From positions 1 through 64,000 of the forward strand of contig JALRMH010000005.1 in the NCBI GenBank assembly GCA_026119935.1: a DNA stretch of 64,000 nt, written 5' to 3'. Position numbers and translations under genes: made by a program. The notes below the pieces were generated by a model that saw only the letters and a program-made list of their open reading frames with translations, did no database searches and was not told the DNA's origin. Of this stretch, positions 35,033 to 46,770 are shown in pieces. The first letter of the stretch is position 1. Every line of letters starts with the position of its first letter. This DNA comes from Endothia cerciana (lineage: Eukaryota > Ascomycota > Sordariomycetes > Diaporthales > Cryphonectriaceae).

Positions 35033-36130
35033 ATAGTACGATGTACTATCTATATAGCCCCAAAACCACTGTGGTAGCCATATCCCGGCAGCGCTTTGAC
35101 TCCTCGCCGAAGCCTTATGAACCACCGTCCATCCTTCCCCCTTTAGCGGTGCCGACCTCTCGCTTAAGGAACACGTGCGCATACTAGTCTCATCCTGTGT
35201 TTTGACCGCATTGCTCACATCATAGTACTATGGTACATACTACATAGTACGTACAGTAGGTCCGAACCCCGCGGCCTGCTTATGACCCCCCGGGTAGTAC
35301 GATATACAGGGCCCTGTGCCCCGCACCGGCCCGTGGCTTAAGATACCTCGAGGGGAGCTTTGCCTTCTGGAAGAAAGCTCGGGGCGGGCCCACACACGAC
35401 AGACAGGGTGAGACAGAGAGCCCCACCGCTCAAATGTGCGGATGATTCCTGGCCGCAGGGACACGGACCGGGGCCCCCATGGCATGGCACGCCCTCGGGG
35501 TCTCGACTATTCCCGCACCCCCGGTTTGCTTCCACCAGGGAGAGCTTTTTTTTCTTCTTTTTGGTTTAGCTGGTCGGCGGATACTGGCACGCGCACCTGG
35601 GCCCTGGCGGCCGTGGGCGAGGAGGCGAAACCCTCGATCCCTTCTCCCCATCTTGCCCTTCCCTGCCTGGAGTCTCCATTTCGGGATCGGATGGCCGACA
35701 ATGTGTGAATGCTTGCGGAGTTCAATTTCCCCTAATCCGCATCGTTCAGGGCAGAGGGCCTGCCCAAAGACAAAACCAGCTTAGGTCCCCACGGCCTCTA
35801 CGCATCTACCCCTCTGAGCTCCTCTGCATTATGCCTACCTGCATACAGATGCGCCCATACTTTGTTGCTTGTCCATTTTTGTTTTCCTCCCCACGTTTCT
35901 GAACCGTCCCTGGAGCTGTCGTACAGAGGTCCCTCCTCGTCTCCCGCCCGGTCGCGACCCCTCCCGTCGACATATTTGACCCGGGACCCATCGAAATCAG
36001 TAGGACGGGCACCGAGGGACACGCGAGGGTCCAGGAGTGGGACCTGCTGCCACACCTGGTCACGTCCTGTGTGCGCCTCTAGTTGCCCGAACGCCGCGCC
36101 TCGCCATCCACAGAGGCCCCAATCACAGAT
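32950..36130. other. 3.2 kb intergenic region between divergent genes
   Basis: It holds the promoters of the SARAF-like gene (left) and the ABC transporter (right). Inside are a G run at 34433-34447, a TAC microsatellite (listed separately), and several GTAC/CATAGTAC words around 35033-35050 and 35222-35262. Open frames near 33638-34237 and 35360-35790 have no recognisable protein character. Confidence 0.55.
34976..35032. repeat. TAC trinucleotide microsatellite
   Basis: Nineteen uninterrupted TAC units on the plus strand. It is followed at once by ATAGTACGATGTACTATCTA, a cluster of GTAC words. It lies about 1.1 kb upstream of the ABC transporter start. Confidence 0.97.
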
Positions 36131-39100
36131 ATGGCCGAGGACACCTCAGAAAAGCAGCCCCGGCAGGATGCCGAGGTTGCTGCGGAACCCGCCCAGGATA
36201 CGCCTGTTGCCAAGGAGGAGGAGGAGGAGGACACCACGACCGTGACGGGGGAGCCCGGGCGGGCGGGCGGCGACGAGCCAGCAGGCGAGAAGGCCCAGGA
36301 GGGGCCGGTCGGCGAGAAGGCCGCCGTGAGGCTCGCCGACGACGACTCCAGCCAGGAGCTGCAGAAGTTGGACTCCAGACCCCCGAAGCCGAGCGGGGAC
36401 AAGGACCCCAACGACCCCTTCGGGCACCTGACCCTCGAGGAGGCAGCCATCTTGAAGAGACAGGTCGAGACGCCTGATGTCAAGGTCGGCCTGGCGACGC
36501 TGTACCGCTACTCGACGAGGGTCGACCTCATCCTCCTCGCCATCGGCTCCATCTGTGCTATCGCCTCCGGCGCCATCCTCCCCTGCATGACCATCGTCTT
36601 TGGTAATCTGCAGGCGACCTTTGCTTCCTACTTCGACGGCCAAGGTTCTTACGACGAGTTCATGGACGACATGACGCACCTGGTTCTGTATTTCGTCTAC
36701 CTCGGTGTCGGCATGTTCTTTGCCACGTATATTTGTACCGTCTCCCCTCCCACCAACAACAGTAGATCGGCCTGTCACTAACGGCCAGAAAGCAACGGTC
36801 ATCTTCATCTATACCGGTGAGCACATATCGGGCAAGGTTCGGGAGCATTACCTCGAGAGCTGCCTGAAGCAGAATATCGTAAGCTCCCTGTTCTTCTAAA
36901 CCCCCCCCCCCCCTTCCCCCCCACAGGTCACATGGCTAGAAGATGGCGCGGCGGGGTGTGGACGGCCGAAGGCTTCGTTCGTGCTGTATCTGACCGGCAC
37001 TGGTACGCTTTTTTTAGGGCTTTTTCGACAACCTGGGCAGTGGCGAGGTCGTAACACGTATCACGGCAGACACGAACCTCATCCAGGACGGCATCAGCGA
37101 GAAGGTGGCGCTCACCATGACCGCCGTGGCCACCTTCTTCACGGCCTTCATCATCGGCTTCATTGAATACTGGAAGCTCACCTTGATCCTCTTGTCCACG
37201 GTCGTCGCGATCGTCCTGAGCATGGGCAGTGGCTCCCAGTTCATCGTCAAGAACAGCCGGGCGAACGTCAACGCGTACGCGCTGGGCGGGACCGTCGCGG
37301 AGGAGACCCTCAGCTCCGTCAGGAATGCCGTGGCGTTCGGGACGCAGGACAGGCTGGCCAGCTCATACGATACCCATCTGGCCAGGGCCGAGTATTTTGG
37401 CATCAGGCTCAAGGGGTCCCTGGCCGTCATGATTGCGGTACTGATGATGATCATGAACTGGAATTACGGGCTCGCCTTCTGGCAGGGCTCGGTGTTCCTC
37501 GTCGACGGGACGATCCCTCTGTCCAAGGTGCTGACGGTCGCCATGGCTGTCATGATCGGGTCCTTCTCCCTCGGCAACGTCACGCCGAACGTGCAGGCCT
37601 TCACGACCGCCCTCGGCGCTGCTGCCAAGATCTTCACCACGATTGACCGTATGTCTGCGCTGGACAGCTCTTCCGGCGCGGGCGAGAGGCTCGAGGCCGT
37701 CGAGGGTGAGATCGAGCTCAGGAACGTGAAGATGATCTACCCGTCGAGGCCCGAGGTCACCGTCATGGACGGCATCAGCCTGAAGATCCCCGCCGGCAAG
37801 ACGACCGCGTTGGTCGGGGCCTCCGGGTCCGGCAAATCGACCATTGTCGGGTTGGTCGAGCGCTTCTACGAGCCCGTCCACGGAACGGTGCACCTGGATG
37901 GACATGACATCTCGACCCTCAACCTGCGGTGGCTGCGGCAGCAGATCTCTCTCGTCTCCCAGGAACCAACACTGTTCGGCACCACAATCTACGAGAACAT
38001 CCGCCACGGTCTGGTCGGCACCAGGCACGAGTACGCGGGCCCCGAGGAGCAGAAGGAGCTCATCGAGGCGGCCGCCGTCAAGGCTTTTGCGCACGACTTC
38101 ATCACCGCCCTCCCGGAAGGCTACCAGACGCACGTTGGTGAGCGTGGGTTCTTGCTCTCTGGTGGCCAGAAGCAGCGGATTGCCATTGCGCGCGCCATCT
38201 GCTCCGACCCTAAGATTTTGCTCCTGGACGAGGCCACTTCAGCTCGTGGGTAGAGCCGGCACCCCCCCCCCCCCCTATCGTTTACAATACTGACACGTCT
38301 ATAGTGGACTCCCGCAGTGAAGGCATCGTACAGGCTGCCTTGGAACAGGCTTCCGAGGGTCGCACAACCATTGCCATCGCTCACCGTCTCAGCACCATCA
38401 AGGATGCCGACAACATTGTCGTCATGAGCCAAGGCAGGATCGTCGAGCAGGGAACCCACAACGAGCTTCTGAAAATGCAGGGTGCCTACCACTCGCTGGT
38501 TACCGCACAGGCGATAGCCACGGTCAACGAGGACGAGGAGTCCAGCCCCTCGGAAGGAGAAGACGAGATCGAACTCATCAAGAAGGAGACCTCACAGGGA
38601 CAGACCGCCACGGCTGCCGGGAGCGAGGGTTTCGAGGCCGATCCAGACGACGCCAACATCGCTGCGAGACTTAACCGCCAGGCCACCTCCAAATCGCTGT
38701 CCAGCGTGGCTCTCCAGAACCGCAAGTCCGAGGAGGAACGGGAATACTCGCTCTGGTCGCTCATCAAGCTCCTCGCCTCCTTCAACAAAGAGGAGTGGCC
38801 GTGGATGGCCGTCGGCCTCTTCTTCGCCATTCTGTCCGGTGGCGGTAACCCAACCATGTCCGTCATCTTCTCCAAGATCATTGTCGACCTTTCAGTCCCG
38901 GTCACGCCCGAGACCATTCCAGGCATCAGGTCGAACGCTCATTTTTGGTGCCTGATGTATCTCATGCTGGGCCTGGTGATGCTCGTCGTCTTCGCCGTCC
39001 AGGGTGTCATCTTCGCGTTCGGGTCCGAGCGCATGGTCCATCGGGTCCGCGACAGGGCCTTCCGCGCCATGCTCCGCCAGGACGTCGAGTTCTTCGATCG

Positions 39101-40544
39101 CGACGAGAATACTGCCGGTGCCCTGACCTCCTTCCTCTCGACCGAGACGACCCACATGGCGGGCTTGTCGGGGGCCACCCTCGGGACGATCCTGATGTCC
39201 GTGTCGACCCTCATCTCCTGCTGCGTCATCTCCCTGGCTATCGGATGGAAGCTCGCGCTCGTGTGCATCGCGACCGTGCCCGTGCTCCTCGCCTGCGGCT
39301 TCCTGCGTGTCTGGATGCTCGCCCAGTTCCAGGGCCGCTCCAAGAAGGCCTACGACAAGTCCGCCACCTTCGCCTCGGAGGCCGTCACCGCCATCCGCAC
39401 CGTCGCGTCGCTCACCCGCGAGGACGACGTCATGCGGCTCTACCGTGACTCCCTGGCCACCCAGCTCCGCGCCTCGACAAGGTCCATCCTGCGCAGCTCG
39501 ACCCTGTATGCGGCCTCGCAGAGCCTGCTGTTCCTCGTCTTCGCGCTCGGGTTCTGGTACGGCGGCACGCTGATCGCCAAGGGCGAGTACTCGCTCTTCC
39601 AGTTCTTCGTGGTCTTCTCGGAGATCATCTTCGGCGCGCAGTCCGCCGGCACGATCTTCAGCTTCGCGCCGGACATGGGCAAGGCGAAGTCCGCGGCTGC
39701 GGAGCTCAAGAAGCTCTTCGACCGCCAGCCCTCCATCGACACCTGGTCCGTCGACGGCGACAGGGTGTCCCGCGAGGACAGGGACGCCATCCAGGGCACC
39801 ATCGAGTTCCGCGACGTCCACTTCCGCTACCCCACCCGCCCGGACGTCCCGGTGCTGCGCGGCCTGGACCTCCAGGTCCGGCCCGGCCAGTACATCGCCC
39901 TTGTCGGGCCCTCCGGCTGCGGCAAGAGTACCACCATCGCGCTGCTCGAGCGCTTCTACAACCCCCTCGCCGGCGGCGTGTTCGTCGACGGCCGCGAGAT
40001 CTCCAGCCTGAACGTGAACGACTACCGCTCGTTCATCGCGCTGGTGAGCCAGGAGCCGACGCTGTACGCGGGCACGATCCGCGAGAACATCCTGCTGGGC
40101 GCGACGGACCCGTCGGTCGTCACCGACGGGCAGGTCGAGGCCGTGTGCCAGGAGGCCAACATCTACGAGTTCATCATGTCCCTCCCCGACGGGTTCAACA
40201 CGGTGGTCGGGTCCAAGGGGGCGCTCCTGTCGGGCGGGCAGAAGCAGCGCATCGCGATCGCGCGCGCGCTGATCCGCGACCCCAAGATCCTGCTGCTGGA
40301 CGAGGCCACGTCCGCGCTGGACAGCGAGTCCGAGCACGTCGTGCAGGCGGCGCTGGACAGGGCGGCCAAGGGGCGGACTACGATCGCCGTCGCGCACAGG
40401 CTGTCGACGATCGCCAAGGCGGACTGCATCTACGTGTTCGAGAAGGGCGTCATCGTCGAGAGGGGCACGCACAGGGAGCTGATGGCCCTGAGCGGCCGGT
40501 ACGCGGAGCTGGTCCGGCTGCAGAGCCTGGAGAAGAACGCGTGA
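36131..40544 (+). CDS. Full-length ABCB (MDR/P-glycoprotein type) transporter
   Basis: Four exons, 36131-36734, 36793-36878, 37018-38245 and 38305-40544, give 1385 residues in the order TMD1-NBD1-TMD2-NBD2. It should export lipophilic compounds (toxins, pheromone-like peptides or drugs) using ATP; the substrate cannot be read from sequence. NBD1 has Walker A GASGSGKST at 497-505, signature LSGGQKQR at 610-617 and Walker B ILLLDE at 630-635. NBD2 has Walker A GPSGCGKST at 1174-1182 and signature LSGGQKQR at 1281-1288. The intracellular-loop motifs YTGEHISGKVREHYLE and DTNLIQDGISEK are typical of the fungal subgroup. The first 100 residues are acidic and disordered. Intron 1 (58 nt) is placed with donor GTACCG and acceptor AAAG because that gives the conserved TYIST reading. 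All catalytic motifs are intact. Confidence 0.96.
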
Positions 40545-43500
40545 GCGGACCCCTCCTCTGCGGTTGGTGATAAGTAGCGGTGCCCCCCCCCCCCCCGAGG
40601 TGCCAATATTGTTCCACCCACGCTCGAGATACAGAGTGGGAGGAAAACTCTCATTTGCTTGCACGCACAGAAGCGATACTCATCATTTTTCCCTTTTCCC
40701 TTTTTTTTTTTATTTTTTTATTTTTTTTTGTGGTTTTCCTCCTCGCATCAGGTCACGGAGGGGATGGATATTCACAACGGACTTGGGAAGGGGAAAGAGA
40801 ACCATGGCATTTTCATTGGCGGGCGTTGGGGGTGACTTGATTTGAAGAGCAGAGGAGGGCGACACTCCCACCTTCATTTTCTTTTTTTTTTCATTGCTGA
40901 ATACCACCAGCATACAGTGCACGAACTTGGGTAGTAGAAGGTCTATATCTGCTCAATTCCTACAGTAATGCGATGCCCTCTCATCGTGACGGCTCCTCAA
41001 AGAAGATGTTGCAGGGGCCATGCTGAGGCTTTCAGAGATTGTGAATGAGATCATCGCCGTCGCTCTCGCCCATAATCGAGGCGCTGGTGTCCCTGGGCAT
41101 AAAGAACCGGGTGATTGAGAGGTGTCCATCTCCACCCCCCCCCCCCCTCCCAACCAGCTCGCCTCAGTCCCGATGGCACCTACCTGCTTCTCCGCCTCTA
41201 AGGTTGTGAGAGGAGAAAAAGGAAAAAAAATATGAGGAAGGAAAAAAGCATGAGCAGTCTCAGCCCTGGATGTCTGCACTCCGGCCGAGACCCCCCCGTG
41301 AGACCGGGTTATTATTTATGCGGCGGGTGGCATGGGTTCACAGCGTGATGATGTCTCACACACGGGGCGGCTACTCCTCGTCGACCGTGGTGTCACCGCT
41401 TCCTCGCCTCCGGATCGTCCTGACAGGGCCGTTCTCGGATCAAACAGATGTGTAGGGCAGTTTCCCGCCTCGTCTCTTCCCAAAGCCTCGAGGAAGCGCC
41501 CCCACCAACCCGGGGATGTGTCTGATCCCGACCCGGGGCGCAGGGGGAGAAAAACAAGAACAAGGACGAGAAAGAAGGAGACATTCCCCGGCCCCCACAA
41601 TCAATAGTCCAGTCATCACCCACCCGCTCAACCTCATGCGGCGATGAGGCGGGACCGCCGCGGTGCCCTGCTCAGCTCTTCCTCTCCGGCCCCCGGAACC
41701 CCCTCCTCGTCCAGGCAAGACACTGGAAACTCTGCGCGGGTTGCGGCGGGGGCGGCGCCACCACCGCCGCCAAGAGGTCTAGAACCTGGGTGCCGATTTA
41801 AAGAAAGAAAAGAATGAAGTAAGGAAGGAAGAAAGGTGAGCCGGTCATCCTCACGCGTAGGAAGAATAAACTCCACCTCGCGCGCCGCCATGTTCGGACG
41901 AGGCTGCATAAGCCTCTGGTTTAAGTTTTTTTGGGGGGGATGGGGGGATGGGGGGATGGGACGGGACCGGCTGGGGAGGTGGTCTCCTGGGGAGGTTTTT
42001 GTTTTTAGTTCCTCCCTGGGCGGCTTGGGGAAATTCATCAAAATTGTCTGGGAGTACAGCTTGGCGAGAATGGGAGGGGGGGGTGTCTTCCCTTCCTTGT
42101 TTTCTTCTTCTTCTCGTATAATTTTTTTGTCCTTACTGCTTTCGTTCCTCCTTGGTCCCTTTTGGTCGTGTGCGTGGGGAGATGACTATCTGGCGTTGAG
42201 GGTGTCTACTAGTACAGCGAGGCGGCTCTCGCCAACCCGAGGCTCCGGGACCCATCTCGTGATGCGATATTTGGACCCACAAGCCGTGCCCTGGCGAGGG
42301 CGCCCTCGTGAAGAAGAGGGAGGAGGCCATGTCGGTGGGTCATGGTGATGTCGGCAGGAATTGCCGGTCTCCTTGATGGAGGACGCGTGGTTGTGACATT
42401 CGTGCGTGTGCGGCCGAAGGCAAAGCAAGGGATGGAAACTGGCACACTACTACACTGGCACGACGCCGACTGAAAGACAGATACTTCGGTACCGATGGCG
42501 TCACCCCTCTCGAGCCGAAGTCGTGTTCGGGGCCATGGCGGTGGGTCCCGACCATCGTTTATCGATCGAGATCATCTTCCAAAAGAAGAAACAGCGGTCC
42601 TCATCTGGTAACGACCCAGATAGTAACATCCTCCAGAGATCCTTCAGGGCTGATGCTGATGCTGAGATGGGGTTGGGAAAGGGGCTCGCGGGAGGGCTGC
42701 ACGGGTTGAGAATTCCACGCTGGACCTACAGTAAAAGCGACAAAGCAAGATACCGTACATAGATGGCATCAGCCCGTACGCAATCTGTTGTACCTCTGTG
42801 CGGGTGTAAAAACAACAAATCCCCACTGCCGCTGACTTCACCTCAGCCGCCCTTCAGGGCCCCAGCTGCTGCTAGTCGACGTTCCTTACAGTGAGAGACA
42901 TGTTTGGTCCCTGGCCCCAAGGCCGGTACAGGTCTAGAAGCAATGATCGCCAGGTCTAAAAAAAAAAAAACGGCCGGGGTACCGAGCTCGTGGGTGGTGG
43001 GATGTATGTGAGATATTGGGGGGGAGGGGGGGGCGTGTGAGGATCCTGATCGACACCGACACGCACGTTTTAAACATCTCATGGGGTTTGTTTTTCCCTG
43101 GCCGTGCCTGAGGTCCCTTCTCCCCCTCGAGAGGGGACGAGACATTGTCCCTGTCAGCAGCACAGTTTGATGTACCCATCACAAATCATAAAGAACAACA
43201 TGACAGGCTGAAGGGGGTGATGACTCCAGGCGGGCGATGGCTGGCGCGTCCCGTGGCCTACCCTTTTCCATTCTCGGCCGGCCGTGAGTTATGACGGCTG
43301 ACGGGTTATTGGATCCGGGCATGCAGGCTGTGCCGCCCAGCGTGCCATCACACAGTACCGTAGATAGTACGAATGGCATGACAGATACAGGACGCCCTGC
43401 ACGGGGACTAGTCCCGTGTGCGGGCTCCACCCGGCCGCATGGCTCGTGGTCCTCCTCACCACCTCTCCTCTCCCCCTGCCGCCGTGGGCCCACGAGAGAC

Positions 43501-43586
43501 GGGTTCTCGCTGACCTTACTCATGAGTGTCATGGTACTAACTCCTACCACCATGTAATACCATGTATGTACTGTGGTATGTGGTAT

Positions 43587-43653
43587 GTAGTAGTAGTAGT
43601 AGTAGTAGTAGTAGTACTACTACTACTACTACGTATGTATGTATGTATGTATG
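43587..43653. repeat. GTA/TAC palindrome followed by a GTAT tetranucleotide repeat
   Basis: Ten GTA units run directly into five TAC units, so that 17-nt arms on each side of the central GTAC are perfectly complementary and can form a hairpin or cruciform. The palindrome ends at 43632 and is followed by about five GTAT units to 43653. Confidence 0.95.
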
Positions 43654-43967
43654 CACATGCCCTTGGTCTGGCCAGGATTAGAACGGCGTCGAGCTCCTCG
43701 TCCAGATCCGACCAACGTCTTGCCAGGCTGAGGGAGGCTGTCCTTTTGGGCATCTCCTCGTCCCAGGCGGGTCCGTTATTTCATACGACGACAGGGACAG
43801 GTGGCGGCTATGGTACTACTACTATGGTATGATGGGACATGGTACGGAGGTAGGCCTCTCATCGGGATGAGAGGGCCTGCTTGACCCCTGACGCTACCAT
43901 GCCTCCTCCCCGGATGGTCCCCTGTCTGCCCTTGTCTGCCCTGCCCACTTCCGCCCCTCTCGTCATC

Positions 43968-44040
43968 TGTATGTGTATGTGTATGTGTATGTGTATGTGT
44001 GTGTGTTTGTGTTTGTGTTCGTGTTTGTGTTTGTGTTGTT
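43968..44040. repeat. GTATGT / TGTGTT repeat tract
   Basis: TGTATG units grade into TGTGTT units over about 70 bases of plus strand, and are followed by long T-rich runs to about 44085. Non-coding. Confidence 0.85.
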
Positions 44041-44394
44041 TCATCTCGTCTTTTTTTTTCTCCTTCCTTTTTTTTTTTTCCTTCTCCCCCCTCCTCCTGG
44101 ACCTTGTTTCCTCCAAACCCCATCGTGGTGTCCGTCCCCGCCGACCTCACTACCCCCTCTCTCCTCGTCGCCTCGAACCTTAAGGGTGGGAGTGAGGACC
44201 AGGTCGGCCTGGCCTTGTCGGGATACTTCACCCTCGGGCTGCGAACAAATCCTCCAGGTCTTCCGATCTGCCGAGCCTGCATAACGGGGATACCAAGTAC
44301 TGTACCGCACGGGTCCTCTGTGCGAGTGGTGGGACCCACCTCGAGGCTCTCTAGTCAGGAACCGGCCCTCGAGTTGCGACAAGAGGTGCTCACT

Positions 44395-44485
44395 ACTACA
44401 GTATTACTATTACTACTACGACTACGGCTACGACTACGACCACTACTAGTACTACTACTACTACTACTACTACTACGACGACGAC
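44395..44485. repeat. Imperfect TAC/GAC trinucleotide tract
   Basis: A 90-base tract of TAC units with interspersed GAC, ATT and GGC variants, ending in GACGACGACG. It contains a central CTAGTAC word. It is the third TAC-type locus in the window, after 34976 and 43587. Confidence 0.9.
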
Positions 44486-45184
44486 GTGCTTAGTACACGC
44501 ACTCGACAGGACCTTCTCCAGCCGCCGCTGCAACCCTTAGGTCCTCAGTTAATGGATAGATGTTTCTTACGCCCCCGCCGCCTCTCATCTCTCGTCCCTG
44601 ACCCGGGGCTCTTCCTTGGTTCCCTTACTCCTCGCTGCTGTCACGTCCTGACCGCGGCCCTCCGAAGAAGCACCAGTCCGGCCCATATACTTAGTACCAC
44701 ACACCTCAGCACCCAGGAACCGCCCTGTCGTGCCCGTGGTATTTTATGCTTGCCCTGCCGCCTTCTTCTCAACTGGCCTCGAGGCTCCCCGCGCACGGGC
44801 ACCTCTCTCCCCCATCTGGTTTTATCCGCCCCGCCCCCCCCCCCCCCAGCCGCCTGAACAATCTGGCAACCCGCAGAAGCGGTCAACCCAGCCTTCACCT
44901 GTCAGGCTGCCCGCGCAACGTCGCCTTTCCCTCCCAGCGTCGCGTGTGACCCTTCTCTTCAGAGATATAAAGGAGGGAAAGAAGGCCTGCGCTTACCCCC
45001 CCGTGCCGCCAGGTGGGAAGAAGATCCCCCCCCCCCCGCCACCAAGTACCCGACGATCACTCACCACCACGCCGCGATCAGCATCAGCGGGACGATCCCC
45101 CGATCCACCTTCATCCCGCTCGTGCGTCACCGGCCTGTGTTGTACATGCTCCACATGAGTTGTGCGGCTGCGATATAGAAAATC

Positions 45185-46575
45185 ATGGCTTCCCTCGGTC
45201 CCCTCGGCCACCGGCTGCCCACCGCCCCGGGCGCATCCGCAGGTGCCTTCACATCTCTCACGGCGACACACCACGGACCACGGCCACGATGGGCGAGGGC
45301 GCTGGCCCTCGCCATGTCGTTCGTGTCCGCGGCTCTGGCATCGCAGGTTGACGAGCTCCCGGAACCCACAGCTGTTGCGGATATCCGGCTGGCCCCTCTT
45401 GGCGGGGTGGTCCCTCAACCGACACCGACGCCGACACCGGATCCCGTACCCACGCCGGAGGAGGTCGAGGAGCTCATGATAGACGCGCGGATACGGGTCA
45501 AGAACAAGGGCGCATGGACGGTGCTGCACCCGGCAGAACACGAGCTGAGGAGGCGGGCGGCGTCCGATGGGGTGGCCTCGACCTTCAAGATCACTATATC
45601 CACCGAGGCGTCCACGACGCTGAAGACCTCGGCGGCGAGCGAGGTGAGCTCCGAGACGAATACAAGCTCTGCGAAGGCGTCAGCCTCGTCGACGTCAACC
45701 TCCACCTCCACCTCCACCGCGACCGTCTCGTCGAGCCCACTGCCGAGCTTCTTTGACGGTGCCCTGTCGAACACTTACGTGTCGTCGACGTGCCCGAAGT
45801 TCATCGACGACATGATCGCGGCTGATGAGTTTCAGGCCTGTTATCCGATCTCTCTGCTACTCCAGGTAAGGGCAAAAAAACTCTGATAGCGTGGTTTTTA
45901 TTTTTATTTTTTTTTAAAAAAAAACAATAATAATAAAAATAAAATAAAAAACGCTAACGACCGATCTGTTAGGGTTCTACTTCGTTCTTCGACGCCGAGG
46001 AGTCCCTCGTCAGCATTTCGACAGTTCTAGATCACGCCTGTGCAGCGAACGTGACCAGCTGCGCGACGTACCTGGCGGGCGTGGCCACGAACCTGACCAA
46101 GTCCGAGAACTGTGGTGCCGACTACAGCGCCGGCACCACGACCGTGGTAGACGCGTACCTGGGCCTGGTCGCCTACCAGGTCGTGTACAGCGCGACCTGT
46201 CTCAAGAACGATGAGACCTCGGCGTACTGTTTCGGCGACGCGGTGACCAACTCGTCGGACCCCTCCGAGATGTACTTCTACTTCCTGCCCCTCAACTCCA
46301 GCCTGCCCGGCAGCACCGTCCCGGTCTGCGGGAGCTGCCTGCAGGACACGATGAGCATCTACCACGTGGCGACGGCGAACAGGAAACAGCCCATCGCCAA
46401 CACGTACGCGGACGCGGCAACAGACGTTGACGTGATCTGCGGCCCGACCTTTGCGAACACCAGCCTGGCCGAGGCCATCACCACCAGCGGGGCCCCCTCA
46501 GCACCGGCCCGGGGACCGTCACCGTGGTTGCTGGCCGCGACGTCCGCGGTTATGGCCATGAGTTGGCTGATATAA
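45185..46575 (+). CDS. Fungal GPI-type cysteine-containing cell-surface protein (DUF7729-like)
   Basis: Two exons, 45185-45865 and 45973-46575, give 427 residues. A hydrophobic segment at about residues 36-53 can act as signal peptide; ATG 45313, giving a more ordinary leader (MSFVSAALAS), is an alternative start. The middle is a Ser/Thr-rich low-complexity stalk (about 130-195). The second half has regularly spaced cysteines (CPKF, FQACYP, CAANVTSC, CGADYS, CLKN, YCFGD, CGSCLQ, CGPTF) and several N-glycosylation sites. The C-terminus is a short Pro/Ala linker and a hydrophobic tail (SPWLLAATSAVMAMSWLI), which fits a GPI-anchor signal. This matches a family of uncharacterised fungal surface proteins that I believe is listed as DUF7729; the number is from memory. 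The intron is remarkable: an AT-rich inverted repeat. Confidence 0.82.
45888..45955. repeat. AT-rich near-palindrome inside an intron
   Basis: Inside the 107-nt intron 45866-45972, AGCG followed by a T-rich arm (45888-45915) faces an A-rich arm ending in CGCT (45916-45955). The RNA could fold into a long A-U hairpin closed by AGCG/CGCT. The CTAAC branch site starts within the closing stem (about 45954-45958). Confidence 0.85.
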
Positions 46576-46739
46576 TGCCCCCGCTTGGGGGTGCTGAGAT
46601 GAAGTAAAGACACTACACAACATCACCCGGGGACGAGATTCTCCTTGATTTCTGATGGACTGCGGAGCTATTAACTACGACTATACACCCTCTACTTCAC
46701 CTGGACATAGGAGCGTCTTTTTGGGGGGGGGGAGGGGGG

Positions 46740-46770
<31 letters not shown>

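Larger units (their letters stand above)
40545..45184. other. 4.6 kb repeat-rich intergenic region
   Basis: No gene is supported. It contains a C run at 40583-40594, T runs near 40700-40730, C tracts at 41137-41147, 44826-44838 and 45027-45036, and a set of tri- and tetranucleotide repeats between 43560 and 44490 that are listed separately. The stretch just before 45185 should include the promoter of the surface-protein gene. Open frames around 41634-42041, 42406-42762 and 44486-44857 look random and follow the low-complexity composition. Confidence 0.55.

Noticed and set aside
38892..40664. 590-codon antisense frame over the ABC transporter
   Set aside because: The plus strand carries all ABC motifs in frame. 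The antisense frame is a by-product of strong third-position GC bias.
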